Below are positions 1 to 6,710 of a DNA stretch of 7,037 nt, one piece after another; position 1 is the stretch's first letter; the number at the start of each line of letters is the position of its first letter. The DNA comes from Verrucomicrobiota bacterium (GTDB lineage Bacteria; Verrucomicrobiota; Verrucomicrobiia; Limisphaerales; UBA9464). The position numbers and the translations under genes were made by a program. A model generated the notes under the pieces. That model saw only the letters and a list, made by a program, of their open reading frames with translations, did not search any database and was not told the origin of the DNA. Location of the stretch: positions 1 through 7,037 of the forward strand of contig CANGMO010000115.1 of NCBI GenBank assembly GCA_947454295.1, written 5' to 3'.

Positions 1-2063
1 CCATTGATCAATGCGAAGGCCTGCGTCATGGCCGGTTCGGCCGCACGTTCGCATTCACTGGGCGTCTGGCGGGGGGGCTTGCCAAAGGCCTTGAGGAATC
101 CATCCAGTTCCGCCGATCGCCCGCCGCGTCCCGTCGCCACCTGCGGCATCTGACCCGCCCGCAGTCCCACGGGGAACCCCGGAAACTCCAGCGGAACTCC
201 CGACACCTGGCTTTGCGCATCCAGCAGGGCCTCGGCGGGGAGGCGTCGAACCATCGTGTGGGAATAATGGATCGAATCCGACGCGGTTCCGGAGGCAGGC
301 GTGGAATCCAGCTGATAGGTGCGCGACCGCACAATCAGACGGATCAGCTGGCGCAAATCGAATCCTGATCGAACCAGTTCCGCCGACAGGGCCTCCAGCA
401 GTGCAGGATGCGAGGCCGGATTGGTGGAGCGGAAATCATCGAGCGGATCCACCAGCCCGCGGCCCATGAGATGATACCAGATCCGGTTCGCCTGGGTCCG
501 CGCAAACAGCGGGTTGTCGGCGGAGGTCACCCAGTGCGCGAGCGCGTCGAGTTCAGTCGCCCCGGCAAGCGCATTCGTCGGCCACGCGCGCCCAGCGGGA
601 AACCGTTCCGACTCCATGAGGCCCGCCGCACGGTTGGTCGAAATGCGGACCGGCGCCCCGACCCCCAGGAATCGCGGTCGGGAATCCTTCCGGGTCCTCG
701 GATTCTGGTGCACCCCGGAGGTTTTCAGATACACCACCTGCTCGCCCTTGAACTCATGGCTGTCATTCGGGTCGCCCCGGCGGTTCTCCATCACATCGAA
801 TGACACCCGTTCGAACAACGCGGTCCAATCGTGGTAATCGTCCTGGGTCCAGCGTTCGTAGGGATGATTGTGGCACTGGGCGCACTGAAGACGGGTGCCC
901 AGCCATACCTGGGCCGCGGCCTCCGCACGCTCCACCGGCGTTCGAAGATTCCGGTAATAGTTGGCCGCCGGTTCGAGGTAGGTGCTCCCTTGCGCGCCGA
1001 TGAGCTCGCGGCTGAACGCATCCAGGGGCTTGTGGGTGGCGATGGATTCCCGCAGCCACTCGTAGAATCGACGAGCCCCCTTGCGATCGAGAGTGCGTTC
1101 ATCGAGACGCAGCAGATCGGCCCACTTCAGCGCCCAATACTCAGCAAACTCGGGACGCTCCAGCAGCCGCTCCACGCAGTCCGCCCGTTTGCTGGGATTG
1201 CGATCCGCGGCAAAGGCCCGGGCCTCCTCGGCGGTCGGCGGAATGCCGAGCAAATCCAGGTGGGTTCGCCGCAGGAAGTCCGTGTCCGAGCAGTTCGCGG
1301 CGGGATTCAGATGAAGCTGGCGGAGCTTCGCGAAGACATGCTCGTCCACCAGGTTCGCGGGCCGCGGAAAGGCCCCGGGGCGGAAGGCGGGATTGCGGGG
1401 CACGAACGCCACGCGAACGCCCGCCTGCTGGTCCAGATACCGCACCAGCACCGTCGTCTCGCCATCCGCGCGGCGCTGCACGGCCCCATTGCCAGGAAGC
1501 TCGGCGACGCCGACATCAGACACTTCGTACGATGCCAGCGCGGTCACATCGCGCCGCTGCCCATCGGCAAACACCGCGGCAACCCGCAGCTGAAGATGGG
1601 TCTCGGGGGCGTGGAGGAACCGCTCCTGGGGCGTCGCCTCGATCCGAACCAACCGGGGCGCCGACGCATCATCAGGAGCGCGCCGGGTGATCCAGCGTCG
1701 CAGCAGCTCGTAGTCAGCCCCGCCCTTTTTCAGTCGTGCCCCGCCTTCATGGGCCACATCGGTGGCCGGCTTGAGCAGGAGAAGGCTCTGATCTGGCTCC
1801 GAGACATTTACTCGTCGTCCCGCCGCGCCCTGGAGAATCGCGGCGTAATCCGCCGCCGGATCCTCACCGCGCAGCGACAATTTGAATCCACCCTTGCCAT
1901 TGCGGTTGCCATGACACGGCCCGCTCGCGCAGCCGTTCTTCGAAAGCACCGCCATCACCTCGCGCCGAAACGAAACCGGTGGCTCGTCGCCCGCCGCGCG
2001 CAGCGAGAACACGGCGACCCAGAGCCACCAAGCCCACGCAGGCAATTGGGCGTTTCGACTCAC
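1..2063 (-). CDS. DUF1549/DUF1553 (PSCyt1-type) secreted protein, 3' end beyond left edge
   Basis: I translated this frame directly from the minus strand. It is open from a GTG at 2063 to the left edge, giving 687 codons plus two bases and no stop. Residues 1-24 look like a signal peptide (AWWLWVAVFSLRAAG). Residues 30-120 match the Planctomycete cytochrome-c-like module, with a CX4CH motif at C45/C50-H51 followed by GKGGFKLSLRG. Residues about 137-225 resemble a Big_2 Ig-like domain. DUF1549 spans about 240-445 and carries the CAQCHNHPYERWTQDDY signature (C394, C397, H398). DUF1553 begins near 504 with the ADNPLFARTQANRIW signature. The rest of DUF1553 should lie outside the window. Members are thought to be extracytoplasmic heme proteins, often encoded next to DUF1501 proteins, and their reaction is not established. 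The start is uncertain: no clear Shine-Dalgarno is visible, and a TTG at 2087 is in frame, but the GTG places the signal peptide well. It lies 28 bases after the MBL gene. Confidence 0.93.
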   Translation of the reverse strand, partial: MSRNAQLPAWAWWLWVAVFSLRAAGDEPPVSFRREVMAVLSKNGCASGPCHGNRNGKGGFKLSLRGEDPAADYAAILQGAAGRRVNVSEPDQSLLLLKPATDVAHEGGARLKKGGADYELLRRWITRRAPDDASAPRLVRIEATPQERFLHAPETHLQLRVAAVFADGQRRDVTALASYEVSDVGVAELPGNGAVQRRADGETTVLVRYLDQQAGVRVAFVPRNPAFRPGAFPRPANLVDEHVFAKLRQLHLNPAANCSDTDFLRRTHLDLLGIPPTAEEARAFAADRNPSKRADCVERLLERPEFAEYWALKWADLLRLDERTLDRKGARRFYEWLRESIATHKPLDAFSRELIGAQGSTYLEPAANYYRNLRTPVERAEAAAQVWLGTRLQCAQCHNHPYERWTQDDYHDWTALFERVSFDVMENRRGDPNDSHEFKGEQVVYLKTSGVHQNPRTRKDSRPRFLGVGAPVRISTNRAAGLMESERFPAGRAWPTNALAGATELDALAHWVTSADNPLFARTQANRIWYHLMGRGLVDPLDDFRSTNPASHPALLEALSAELVRSGFDLRQLIRLIVRSRTYQLDSTPASGTASDSIHYSHTMVRRLPAEALLDAQSQVSGVPLEFPGFPVGLRAGQMPQVATGRGGRSAELDGFLKAFGKPPRQTPSECERAAEPAMTQAFALIN

Positions 2064-2091
2064 ATCGTCATGGAGGGCGGAGCTCAAGGGG

Positions 2092-3144
2092 TCACGGGGT
2101 GCGCGTGGTATAGGTCTGCGAGTGGCCGCTGGAGGGAATATCGATGGTGTATCGGTGACCGCCGGGCTCGACGGAGGCATGGATGAAATGGCCCTCGCAC
2201 CGCGCCTCCAGATTCGCAATGTGATCGTCGGAGGTGTTGTTGGTCGCCCCGTCCGACCGGACGTTCTTGTGAATCTGATAGTGGGCCTTGATCGACGATT
2301 GCGCGCGCAGGGTGGCGATCGTGGGAGCGGCGGCGCCCTTGGTCGGACCGTTGTTCATCACGCTGACGGCCGGGTTGAGCGCCCGGATGAGCAACGGATG
2401 GTTGCTGACATCCAGTCCGTGATGCGTGACTTGGTATACCTCGACGGTCGGCACAAGCTTCTCGGGCCACACCAGCTTCGCCTCGGAATTCCAGGAAACG
2501 TCGCCCCCGTCGTAAAACCGGAAGGCGCCAAAAGTGAGGATCCACGCCGAGCTGTTGGCATTGTCCGAGGTGTCGATGGGAGCCGGCTTCGGAGCCTCGA
2601 CGTCCTTCCACTTTCCGAAACTGCCCGAGGGGGGTGTCCAGGGGTTTTGCCGGGCGATGAGGCACTGCAGGGTCAGCGGTGTCTTGCCGGCCTTGAGCGG
2701 GAGACGCGTGCCCGGCGTCACCACATGACGCTCTCCAGCGGGCATGGTGCGATACGGCTTGCTGGTCAGCGGCCAGGTGGAGGTCTTGTTGCCGTCCGGA
2801 TCGGCATCCGTCAGGCCGTTGTCCCAGACATGGCCGATGGGAATCTGCGCCGCGACCTCGGCGGCACCGCCGAAGTGATCAATGTGGAAATGGGTGGTGA
2901 TGTAGTGATCGATCCGCTTCAGGTGCGCGACCTCCGTTGCCACCTTGACGATGCGGCCCGAATCACGGCCGCCGGGATTTCCAGCGTCAATCAACACGCT
3001 CTCACCCTGCGGCGTGACCAGCAGGGTCGAGCCCCCGCCTTCAGAATCGATCCAGTAAATGTCCAGCCGGCCATCGGAAACCCCGGCGTGGACGTGGAAC
3101 ACCATGCCGGCAGTGAGCAACACGGAGAGACAGGGGAGACGCAT
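2092..3144 (-). CDS. Secreted metallo-beta-lactamase-fold protein, ComEC/Rec2 C-terminal-like
   Basis: This 350-residue protein starts with a probable signal peptide (residues 1-20, ending VFHVHA), so it should act in the periplasm or outside the cell. The MBL core is clear. LIDAGNPGG at 51-59 forms the early strand-turn. The metal motif THFHIDHFGG supplies H85, H87, D89 and H90. The strand FRFYDGGDVSW carries D215, and VTHHGLD carries H241/H242. The GGDV and HHG pattern resembles the hydrolase domain of ComEC/Rec2 more than class B beta-lactamases. There are no membrane helices after the signal, so it is a free-standing domain and not a DNA-uptake channel. The likely activity is a metal-dependent hydrolase, perhaps a phosphodiesterase, with unknown substrate. 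The ATG at 3144 is supported by AGGA seven bases upstream. It sits 68 bases after the GNAT-like gene and 28 bases before the DUF1553 gene, so it could be part of a longer operon. Confidence 0.87.
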   Translation of the reverse strand: MRLPCLSVLLTAGMVFHVHAGVSDGRLDIYWIDSEGGGSTLLVTPQGESVLIDAGNPGGRDSGRIVKVATEVAHLKRIDHYITTHFHIDHFGGAAEVAAQIPIGHVWDNGLTDADPDGNKTSTWPLTSKPYRTMPAGERHVVTPGTRLPLKAGKTPLTLQCLIARQNPWTPPSGSFGKWKDVEAPKPAPIDTSDNANSSAWILTFGAFRFYDGGDVSWNSEAKLVWPEKLVPTVEVYQVTHHGLDVSNHPLLIRALNPAVSVMNNGPTKGAAAPTIATLRAQSSIKAHYQIHKNVRSDGATNNTSDDHIANLEARCEGHFIHASVEPGGHRYTIDIPSSGHSQTYTTRTP

Positions 3145-3151
3145 GGATCAT

Positions 3152-3155
3152 TCCT
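3152..3155 (-). promoter_or_regulatory. Shine-Dalgarno for the MBL-fold gene
   Basis: The minus strand reads AGGA followed by seven bases and then the ATG at 3144. This spacing is near optimal and fixes the start used for the secreted MBL protein. It is one of the few convincing ribosome binding sites in the window. Confidence 0.6.
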
Positions 3156-3212
3156 AGAATGCCTCCCGGAAAAGGAAAGGACATCCTTCGGGACGATCGC
3201 GCCGATCCCCAA

Positions 3213-4004
3213 TCAGGCGTTCTGTCGGAACGGACTGGCCGACGCGAGCGTCGGCAGATCGGCACCCTGCATGGCCAGGAACTCGGATTCCTCAAGCCGG
3301 TGCTTGCCGTTCGGGACGGTGCGCACGAGGTGCTTCAATTCCTCCAGATTCCGCGACCACTTGAACCCGTTGAAGAACTCCATGGGCTCGAACTGCGTCT
3401 TGTACAACGCGCGCTCGGAATAGCAGGTGCCGAGATGCAGATGGTGAAAGCCCTCGTGGGTGAACCACTCCACGGCACTGGTCATCATGGCCATGCCGAG
3501 GTGCCGGGTTTCGGGCGTCAGGTGATAGAAGGCGTAGTAGTACCACGCCACGCGCGGCGCCTGCAGGAACATCAAGGCGGTGCCGGCATCGCGGCCGGTC
3601 GATCGGTCGGTGAAGTGGAGGAGATGACTGATGATCGGTCCGCTCATCAACCGGTCGAGGCGTTCCGGCGGCATGACGCCGGCCCCGAACTTTTCCTCCG
3701 CATACGCCAGCCAGGCGGCGCGACGTTCGGGAGTGTAGTCGAATTCGGTGCGCGGAATCAGCGTGCACTCCAGGGCCGCACTCTTCCGCAGCAGACGTCG
3801 ATTCTCGGACGTGGACTCCCACTCGCGCAGCGGGACGCGCAACTGTCGCACCAGATAGTAGCGCTCCATCGCCGCAGACCCGGGCAGGAATCCAGCCTCG
3901 AACGCGTCGGCTGGCGTCTCCCCCGGTTCCAGGAAACCCCAGACCACATACGGATACAGGTAATGCCCGTAGTCCGGAGCCGCCTCGGAGAAAAGCAGTT
4001 TCAT
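3213..4004 (-). CDS. ATE1-like GNAT-fold aminoacyl-transferase family protein
   Basis: The product is a 263-residue soluble protein with no signal peptide. The N-terminal part has the tract YYLVRQLRVPL (49-59) followed by SENRRLLRK (66-74). The C-terminal part has GTCYSERALYKTQF (192-205) and then EFFNGFKW (209-216). From memory of the family, this pattern resembles the two halves of arginyl-tRNA-protein transferases (ATE1/Bpt). Those are tandem GNAT-like folds that move an amino acid from aminoacyl-tRNA onto a protein N-terminus. The N-terminal cysteine cluster of many ATE enzymes is not seen, so an N-end-rule role cannot be assumed. It could be another GNAT acyltransferase. Its ATG overlaps the racemase TGA, which suggests translational coupling and a shared process. 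GGAGG ten bases upstream supports this start. The gene is confident, but the acceptor, donor and reaction are unknown. Confidence 0.75.
   Translation of the reverse strand: MKLLFSEAAPDYGHYLYPYVVWGFLEPGETPADAFEAGFLPGSAAMERYYLVRQLRVPLREWESTSENRRLLRKSAALECTLIPRTEFDYTPERRAAWLAYAEEKFGAGVMPPERLDRLMSGPIISHLLHFTDRSTGRDAGTALMFLQAPRVAWYYYAFYHLTPETRHLGMAMMTSAVEWFTHEGFHHLHLGTCYSERALYKTQFEPMEFFNGFKWSRNLEELKHLVRTVPNGKHRLEESEFLAMQGADLPTLASASPFRQNA
4001..4004 (-). other. ATGA start/stop overlap between racemase and GNAT-like gene
   Basis: On the minus strand the ATG of the GNAT-like gene (4004-4002) shares two bases with the TGA of the racemase gene (4003-4001). Such four-base overlaps usually mean co-transcription and coupled translation, which ties these two products together more firmly than the other junctions in the window. 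Confidence 0.9.
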
Positions 4005-5182
4005 GCCGGACCGGCCTCCGAATTCCGATAGACCCGCGGCAGCCGGCGGCGCCAGCCCACCAGCACGTCGTAGGTGACGCTTTGCTTCAGCCGCGCGAGT
4101 TCCTGCGCGGGGATTTCCTCATCGCCCTGCCGTCCCATCAACACCGCCTCGGTGCCAACCCCCACTTCGGGAAACTCGGTAACGTCCACGGTCAGCGCGT
4201 CCATCGCCACGCCACCCACCAACGACGCGCGCCGGCCGGAAATCAAGGCGGCGCCCTGATTGCGAACCCGCGGGAACCCATCGCCGTAGCCCACCGGCAG
4301 CACCGCAATACGCGAGGGTCGATCCGCCCGCCAGCGCATGCCGTAGCCCACGGTATCGCCGGTTTCGAGATGTTGGATCGCGATGACGCGGGTTCGAACC
4401 GACAGCGCGGGTTGGATGCCCGGAATCCGTCGACAGACCGACGACGGATACACGCCGCCTGCGAGCAGCCCCACGCGAACCATGTCGAAGTGGGCCTCAG
4501 GGAGATCGAGGAAGCCGCCGGAATTGCAGAGATGCGCCAGCGGCACCCGCCCACCGGCGGCCTTCCATACGCGAAGGCAGTCCTCGAACCGCTGCCGCTG
4601 CAATCGGGCGAAGGTTTTGTCCTCCTCATCGCTTTGGGCGAAGTGGCTGAGCACACCACCCGCTTCAATGCCCCGGAGCTCCAGGAGGGCGGGAGTCCAG
4701 CTCGACACCTCGCGCCAGGGCAGGCCGAAGCGATTCATGCCGGTGTTGATTTTCACGTGCACCGTCACGGGCCGGCCGCGGGCGACGCCCGCCTCGCTGA
4801 AGCGGCGGGCCATCTCCAGCGAACTCACGCAGGGAATGAGCGCCAACTCCAGGACGCCTGCCACCTCTTCGGGCACCCGTTCTCCCAGGATCAAAATGGG
4901 CGCCCGAATCCCAGCGGCGCGAAGGACGGCGCCTTCCTCAAGCGTATACACCGCGAGATGCGTGGCCCCCTCGCGCAGCGCGACCTGCCCCGCCTGCACC
5001 GCCCCCATGCCGTAGGCCTCGTCCTTGACGACATACAGCAGTTGAACCGCGGCGGGTAGATCCGCCCGGATCAGCCGGACATTGGTGGCCAGGATTCCCA
5101 GATCCACTTCCACCCACGCAGGGCGCGACCATTCCATCGTCGACGGCACGGAGGTGGATTCGGAGGCAAGTGCGTGAGTCAT
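4001..5182 (-). CDS. alr: Alanine racemase family, PLP-dependent
   Basis: This is a 393-residue fold-type III PLP enzyme that interconverts L- and D-alanine or a related amino acid. RPAWVEVDLGILATN (20-34) is the usual N-terminus. The PLP lysine is K53 in VVKDEAYGMG. VHVKINTGMNRFG supplies K144 and R151. The catalytic tyrosine is expected at Y280 in VGYGMRW, followed by LPVGYGDGFPR. The C-terminal domain has GRQGDEE and ends with YDVLVGWRRRLPRVY (Y371). Length is normal for the family. Two signatures deviate from the usual form: KDEAYGMG replaces KADAYGHG, and GVAMDALTVDVT lacks the usual Cys or Ser before MD. All main catalytic residues are present, so activity is expected, though the preferred amino acid may differ. 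The frame is open to 5341; ATG 5182 fits the family length and lies 22 bases after the ligase stop. ATG 5137 is an alternative. No good Shine-Dalgarno precedes either. Confidence 0.93.
   Translation of the reverse strand: MTHALASESTSVPSTMEWSRPAWVEVDLGILATNVRLIRADLPAAVQLLYVVKDEAYGMGAVQAGQVALREGATHLAVYTLEEGAVLRAAGIRAPILILGERVPEEVAGVLELALIPCVSSLEMARRFSEAGVARGRPVTVHVKINTGMNRFGLPWREVSSWTPALLELRGIEAGGVLSHFAQSDEEDKTFARLQRQRFEDCLRVWKAAGGRVPLAHLCNSGGFLDLPEAHFDMVRVGLLAGGVYPSSVCRRIPGIQPALSVRTRVIAIQHLETGDTVGYGMRWRADRPSRIAVLPVGYGDGFPRVRNQGAALISGRRASLVGGVAMDALTVDVTEFPEVGVGTEAVLMGRQGDEEIPAQELARLKQSVTYDVLVGWRRRLPRVYRNSEAGPA
4015..4019 (-). promoter_or_regulatory. Shine-Dalgarno for the GNAT-like gene
   Basis: GGAGG on the minus strand lies inside the last codons of the racemase gene, ten bases before the ATG at 4004. 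The spacing is slightly long but usable, and it supports this start together with the ATGA overlap. Confidence 0.5.
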
Positions 5183-5204
5183 AGGACGGGAATCGCGTTC
5201 CGTT

Positions 5205-6479
5205 TCAGTCCTCCCCGGGAGGCCAGAGCGATTCTCCAACGTCGGTGCGGTAATAACTGCCGAGGGAATGCACGCGACGCAAGTTGACGTACGCCGTCGC
5301 GATGGCCTCGGACAGGGTAGACGCCAGCGCGGCGACATCACAAATCCGGTGACCGGTGGCCTCCAGCGTCCCGTCAGCCCCCTCGGCCACCTCCTGCCAT
5401 CCGATGTCGCAGGTCGGTTCCCCGTCCACCCGCACCGGCACCCGAGGGCCGGTGAGCTGGGTGAAGGGATAGCCGTAGCCGGCCAGGGTGAGATTGCAGC
5501 CGAAGTTCAGTCCCGTCTTCCAGCGTGGAGCCAGCGGACGTCCCGCTACGCACTCGATGAACGTCTCCAGCGGATTCTCCAGCATCTGAGCGATCATCGG
5601 CCCGCTGGTAACGCCCAGTCGCACGTTGTATTCGATCACGTGCCAGCGGTTCTCATGGCGAATGGCCGTGACCTGAACCGGACCGCGGAAGTCGACCTCG
5701 CGGAACCACGGCTGGAGGGGCCGCAACAACTCACGAACCAGTCCGTATCGGTCGTTGGGATCCCGCTCCACCAACCCACCCAAGGGCGCGCCGGCCACCA
5801 CGCCCAGGTTGCCATCGAAGGCCCGCTTGTACTCCTGGTTGGTCACCAGCGGAAAAATCTCGCCGCCACTGACCAGCGCAATGTGGCCGGCCTCGCGACG
5901 CCCGAGGTACTCCTGAAGGAAGATGCCTTCGCTGTCATCGAGACGCGGCAGCCACGCGAGGGTGTCGGCGACAGATTCGCAAACAATCGTGTGAATGGGG
6001 CTGGTCGGGGAGCAGAGCGGATTCTTGATGACGAACGGCCGGTTCTCGCGACGCACCCACGCCTCCGCCTCCGCACGCGATTGGGCGAAGACTGAACGCG
6101 GGAAGGCAATGCCCGCCCCGGCGCACAATTCCCGCGCGAAATCGCGCTCGCGCTCGAGGCGCAATCCTTCGCCGGTGGGGCACAGCAGCGGTGGCCGCAA
6201 GGCGAGGAAGGCGTCCGTCCAAGGTTTGAGCGCCCATTCGATCGACATGGGCAGGATCAGATCGGGCCGGGTCCGCCGGATCAGATCGCAGGGATCCGGT
6301 TCCTCGGCGGCAGTGACGCACGGACCTTCCTGGCGGGGCCCCCAATGCGCGTAGTCGCGCGTGAGGTAGGCGGACACCGAGGCCACCGGGCGCAGTCGGC
6401 GCATCATCAGCTGCGTGAAGGCGCCCACCCCGAGCACCATCACCCGCTTCGAACTGGAATCCGGATTCGTCAACGCCAT
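5205..6479 (-). CDS. PurD-like ATP-grasp ligase, divergent
   Basis: This 424-residue protein has the domain order of phosphoribosylamine-glycine ligase. An N-terminal nucleotide-fold strand is KRVMVLGVGAF (11-21). The ATP-grasp core has FVIKNP (K152), the QEY motif near E190, KRAFDGNLG, and the metal-binding VIEYNVRLG (E283, N285). The C-terminal cap has ATGHRICDVAALASTL (H377) and SYYRTDVG (408-415), typical of PurD. ATP-grasp ligases join a carboxylate to an amine through an acyl phosphate. The PurD signatures GGREHA and PEAPL are absent: the matching places read GAFTQLMM and SIEWAL. The loop KADGLAAGKGV is replaced by KNPLCSPTSP. I infer a changed substrate, so I do not name it purD. The frame extends to a TTG at 6500, but ATG 6479 is preferred. 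It appears to be the first gene of a run with the racemase and GNAT-like genes. Confidence 0.85.
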   Translation of the reverse strand: MALTNPDSSSKRVMVLGVGAFTQLMMRRLRPVASVSAYLTRDYAHWGPRQEGPCVTAAEEPDPCDLIRRTRPDLILPMSIEWALKPWTDAFLALRPPLLCPTGEGLRLERERDFARELCAGAGIAFPRSVFAQSRAEAEAWVRRENRPFVIKNPLCSPTSPIHTIVCESVADTLAWLPRLDDSEGIFLQEYLGRREAGHIALVSGGEIFPLVTNQEYKRAFDGNLGVVAGAPLGGLVERDPNDRYGLVRELLRPLQPWFREVDFRGPVQVTAIRHENRWHVIEYNVRLGVTSGPMIAQMLENPLETFIECVAGRPLAPRWKTGLNFGCNLTLAGYGYPFTQLTGPRVPVRVDGEPTCDIGWQEVAEGADGTLEATGHRICDVAALASTLSEAIATAYVNLRRVHSLGSYYRTDVGESLWPPGED

Positions 6480-6599
6480 GTCACAGAGATCAGAAAACAA
6501 CGCGCGGGCGGACGCTAGAAACGCGGACCGTCGCCGGAAAGAGGATTCCGGAAGTTTTGGTGTTCACCCCTGCCCCGTAGTCCATGCACCGCCCGGAGC

Positions 6600-6616
6600 G
6601 CCGGCATCCTGCCGGC
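6600..6616. repeat. Perfect inverted repeat GCCGGCA-TCC-TGCCGGC
   Basis: Seven bases, a three-base loop, then the exact reverse complement make a strong GC-rich hairpin. There is no T-run on either side, so it is not a standard intrinsic terminator, although it could protect or end the heme-protein transcript. From memory, similar CCGGCATCCTGCCGG units are common between genes in Verrucomicrobia, which suggests a REP-like multi-copy element. That cannot be tested within this window, where only one copy is present. Confidence 0.75.
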
Positions 6617-6621
6617 AAGTC

Positions 6622-6631
6622 GATTCGAATC
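6622..6631. repeat. 10-bp perfect palindrome GATTCGAATC
   Basis: This exact ten-base palindrome lies directly after the GC-rich hairpin and directly before the 8-bp-period repeat. It may be part of the same composite element or a protein-binding site. It is short enough that chance is possible. Confidence 0.5.
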
Positions 6632-6632
6632 C

Positions 6633-6686
6633 GAAAGCAGGAAAGCAGGACCGAGGGAACTACGATGACGCGAAGGTACGAAGGAC
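6633..6686. repeat. 8-bp-period GAA-rich quasi-repeat
   Basis: GAAAGCAG occurs twice in exact tandem (6633-6648). After a degenerate middle, CGAAGGTA is followed by CGAAGGAC at the same 8-base spacing (6671-6686). The shared period and GAA core suggest one decayed array. It is non-coding and ends about 25 bases from the stop of the heme-binding gene. No function is evident. Confidence 0.5.
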
Positions 6687-6710
6687 TTCCAAAACAGGGC
6701 GTGACCGAAA

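Larger units (their letters stand above)
6480..6710. other. Intergenic gap with repeats; no clear promoter
   Basis: These 231 bases separate the heme-protein stop from the ligase start. They should hold the 3' end of one transcript and the promoter of the next. I see no convincing -35/-10 pair on the minus strand and no hairpin followed by a T-run. CCGGAA (6534-6539) and TTCCGG (6546-6551) form a short inverted repeat 55-72 bases before the ligase ATG, which could be an operator but could also be chance. The repeat elements between 6600 and 6686 are listed separately. Confidence 0.6.

Noticed and set aside
831..2186. 451-codon plus-strand open frame
   Set aside because: It is antisense to the DUF1549/DUF1553 gene, whose translation shows clear family signatures across the whole stretch. 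The plus-strand product is rich in Arg, Gly and Pro with no recognisable domain.
3177..3188. AAGG-ACAT-CCTT hairpin between the GNAT-like and MBL genes as a terminator
   Set aside because: The stem is only four to five base pairs and the following minus-strand sequence TCCTTTTCC is not a real T-run, so termination is unlikely.
2122..3423. 433-codon plus-strand open frame
   Set aside because: It is antisense to the MBL gene and runs into the GNAT-like gene. It has no domain or signal, and is expected from codon bias in GC-rich DNA.
4082..5059. Plus-strand open frame opposite the racemase
   Set aside because: The minus-strand frame is a clear alanine racemase with catalytic residues, so the plus-strand product is a shadow.
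5183..5341. Longer N-terminus for the racemase, to 5341
   Set aside because: The extra 53 residues are not racemase-like, rich in Arg and Ser, and would overlap the conserved end of the ligase gene by more than 130 bases.
5268..6095. Plus-strand open frame opposite the ligase
   Set aside because: It is antisense to conserved ATP-grasp motifs and has no recognisable features of its own.
6480..6500. TTG start at 6500 for the ligase
   Set aside because: It adds seven residues before an in-frame ATG at 6479. ATG is the more usual start and no ribosome binding site favours the TTG.
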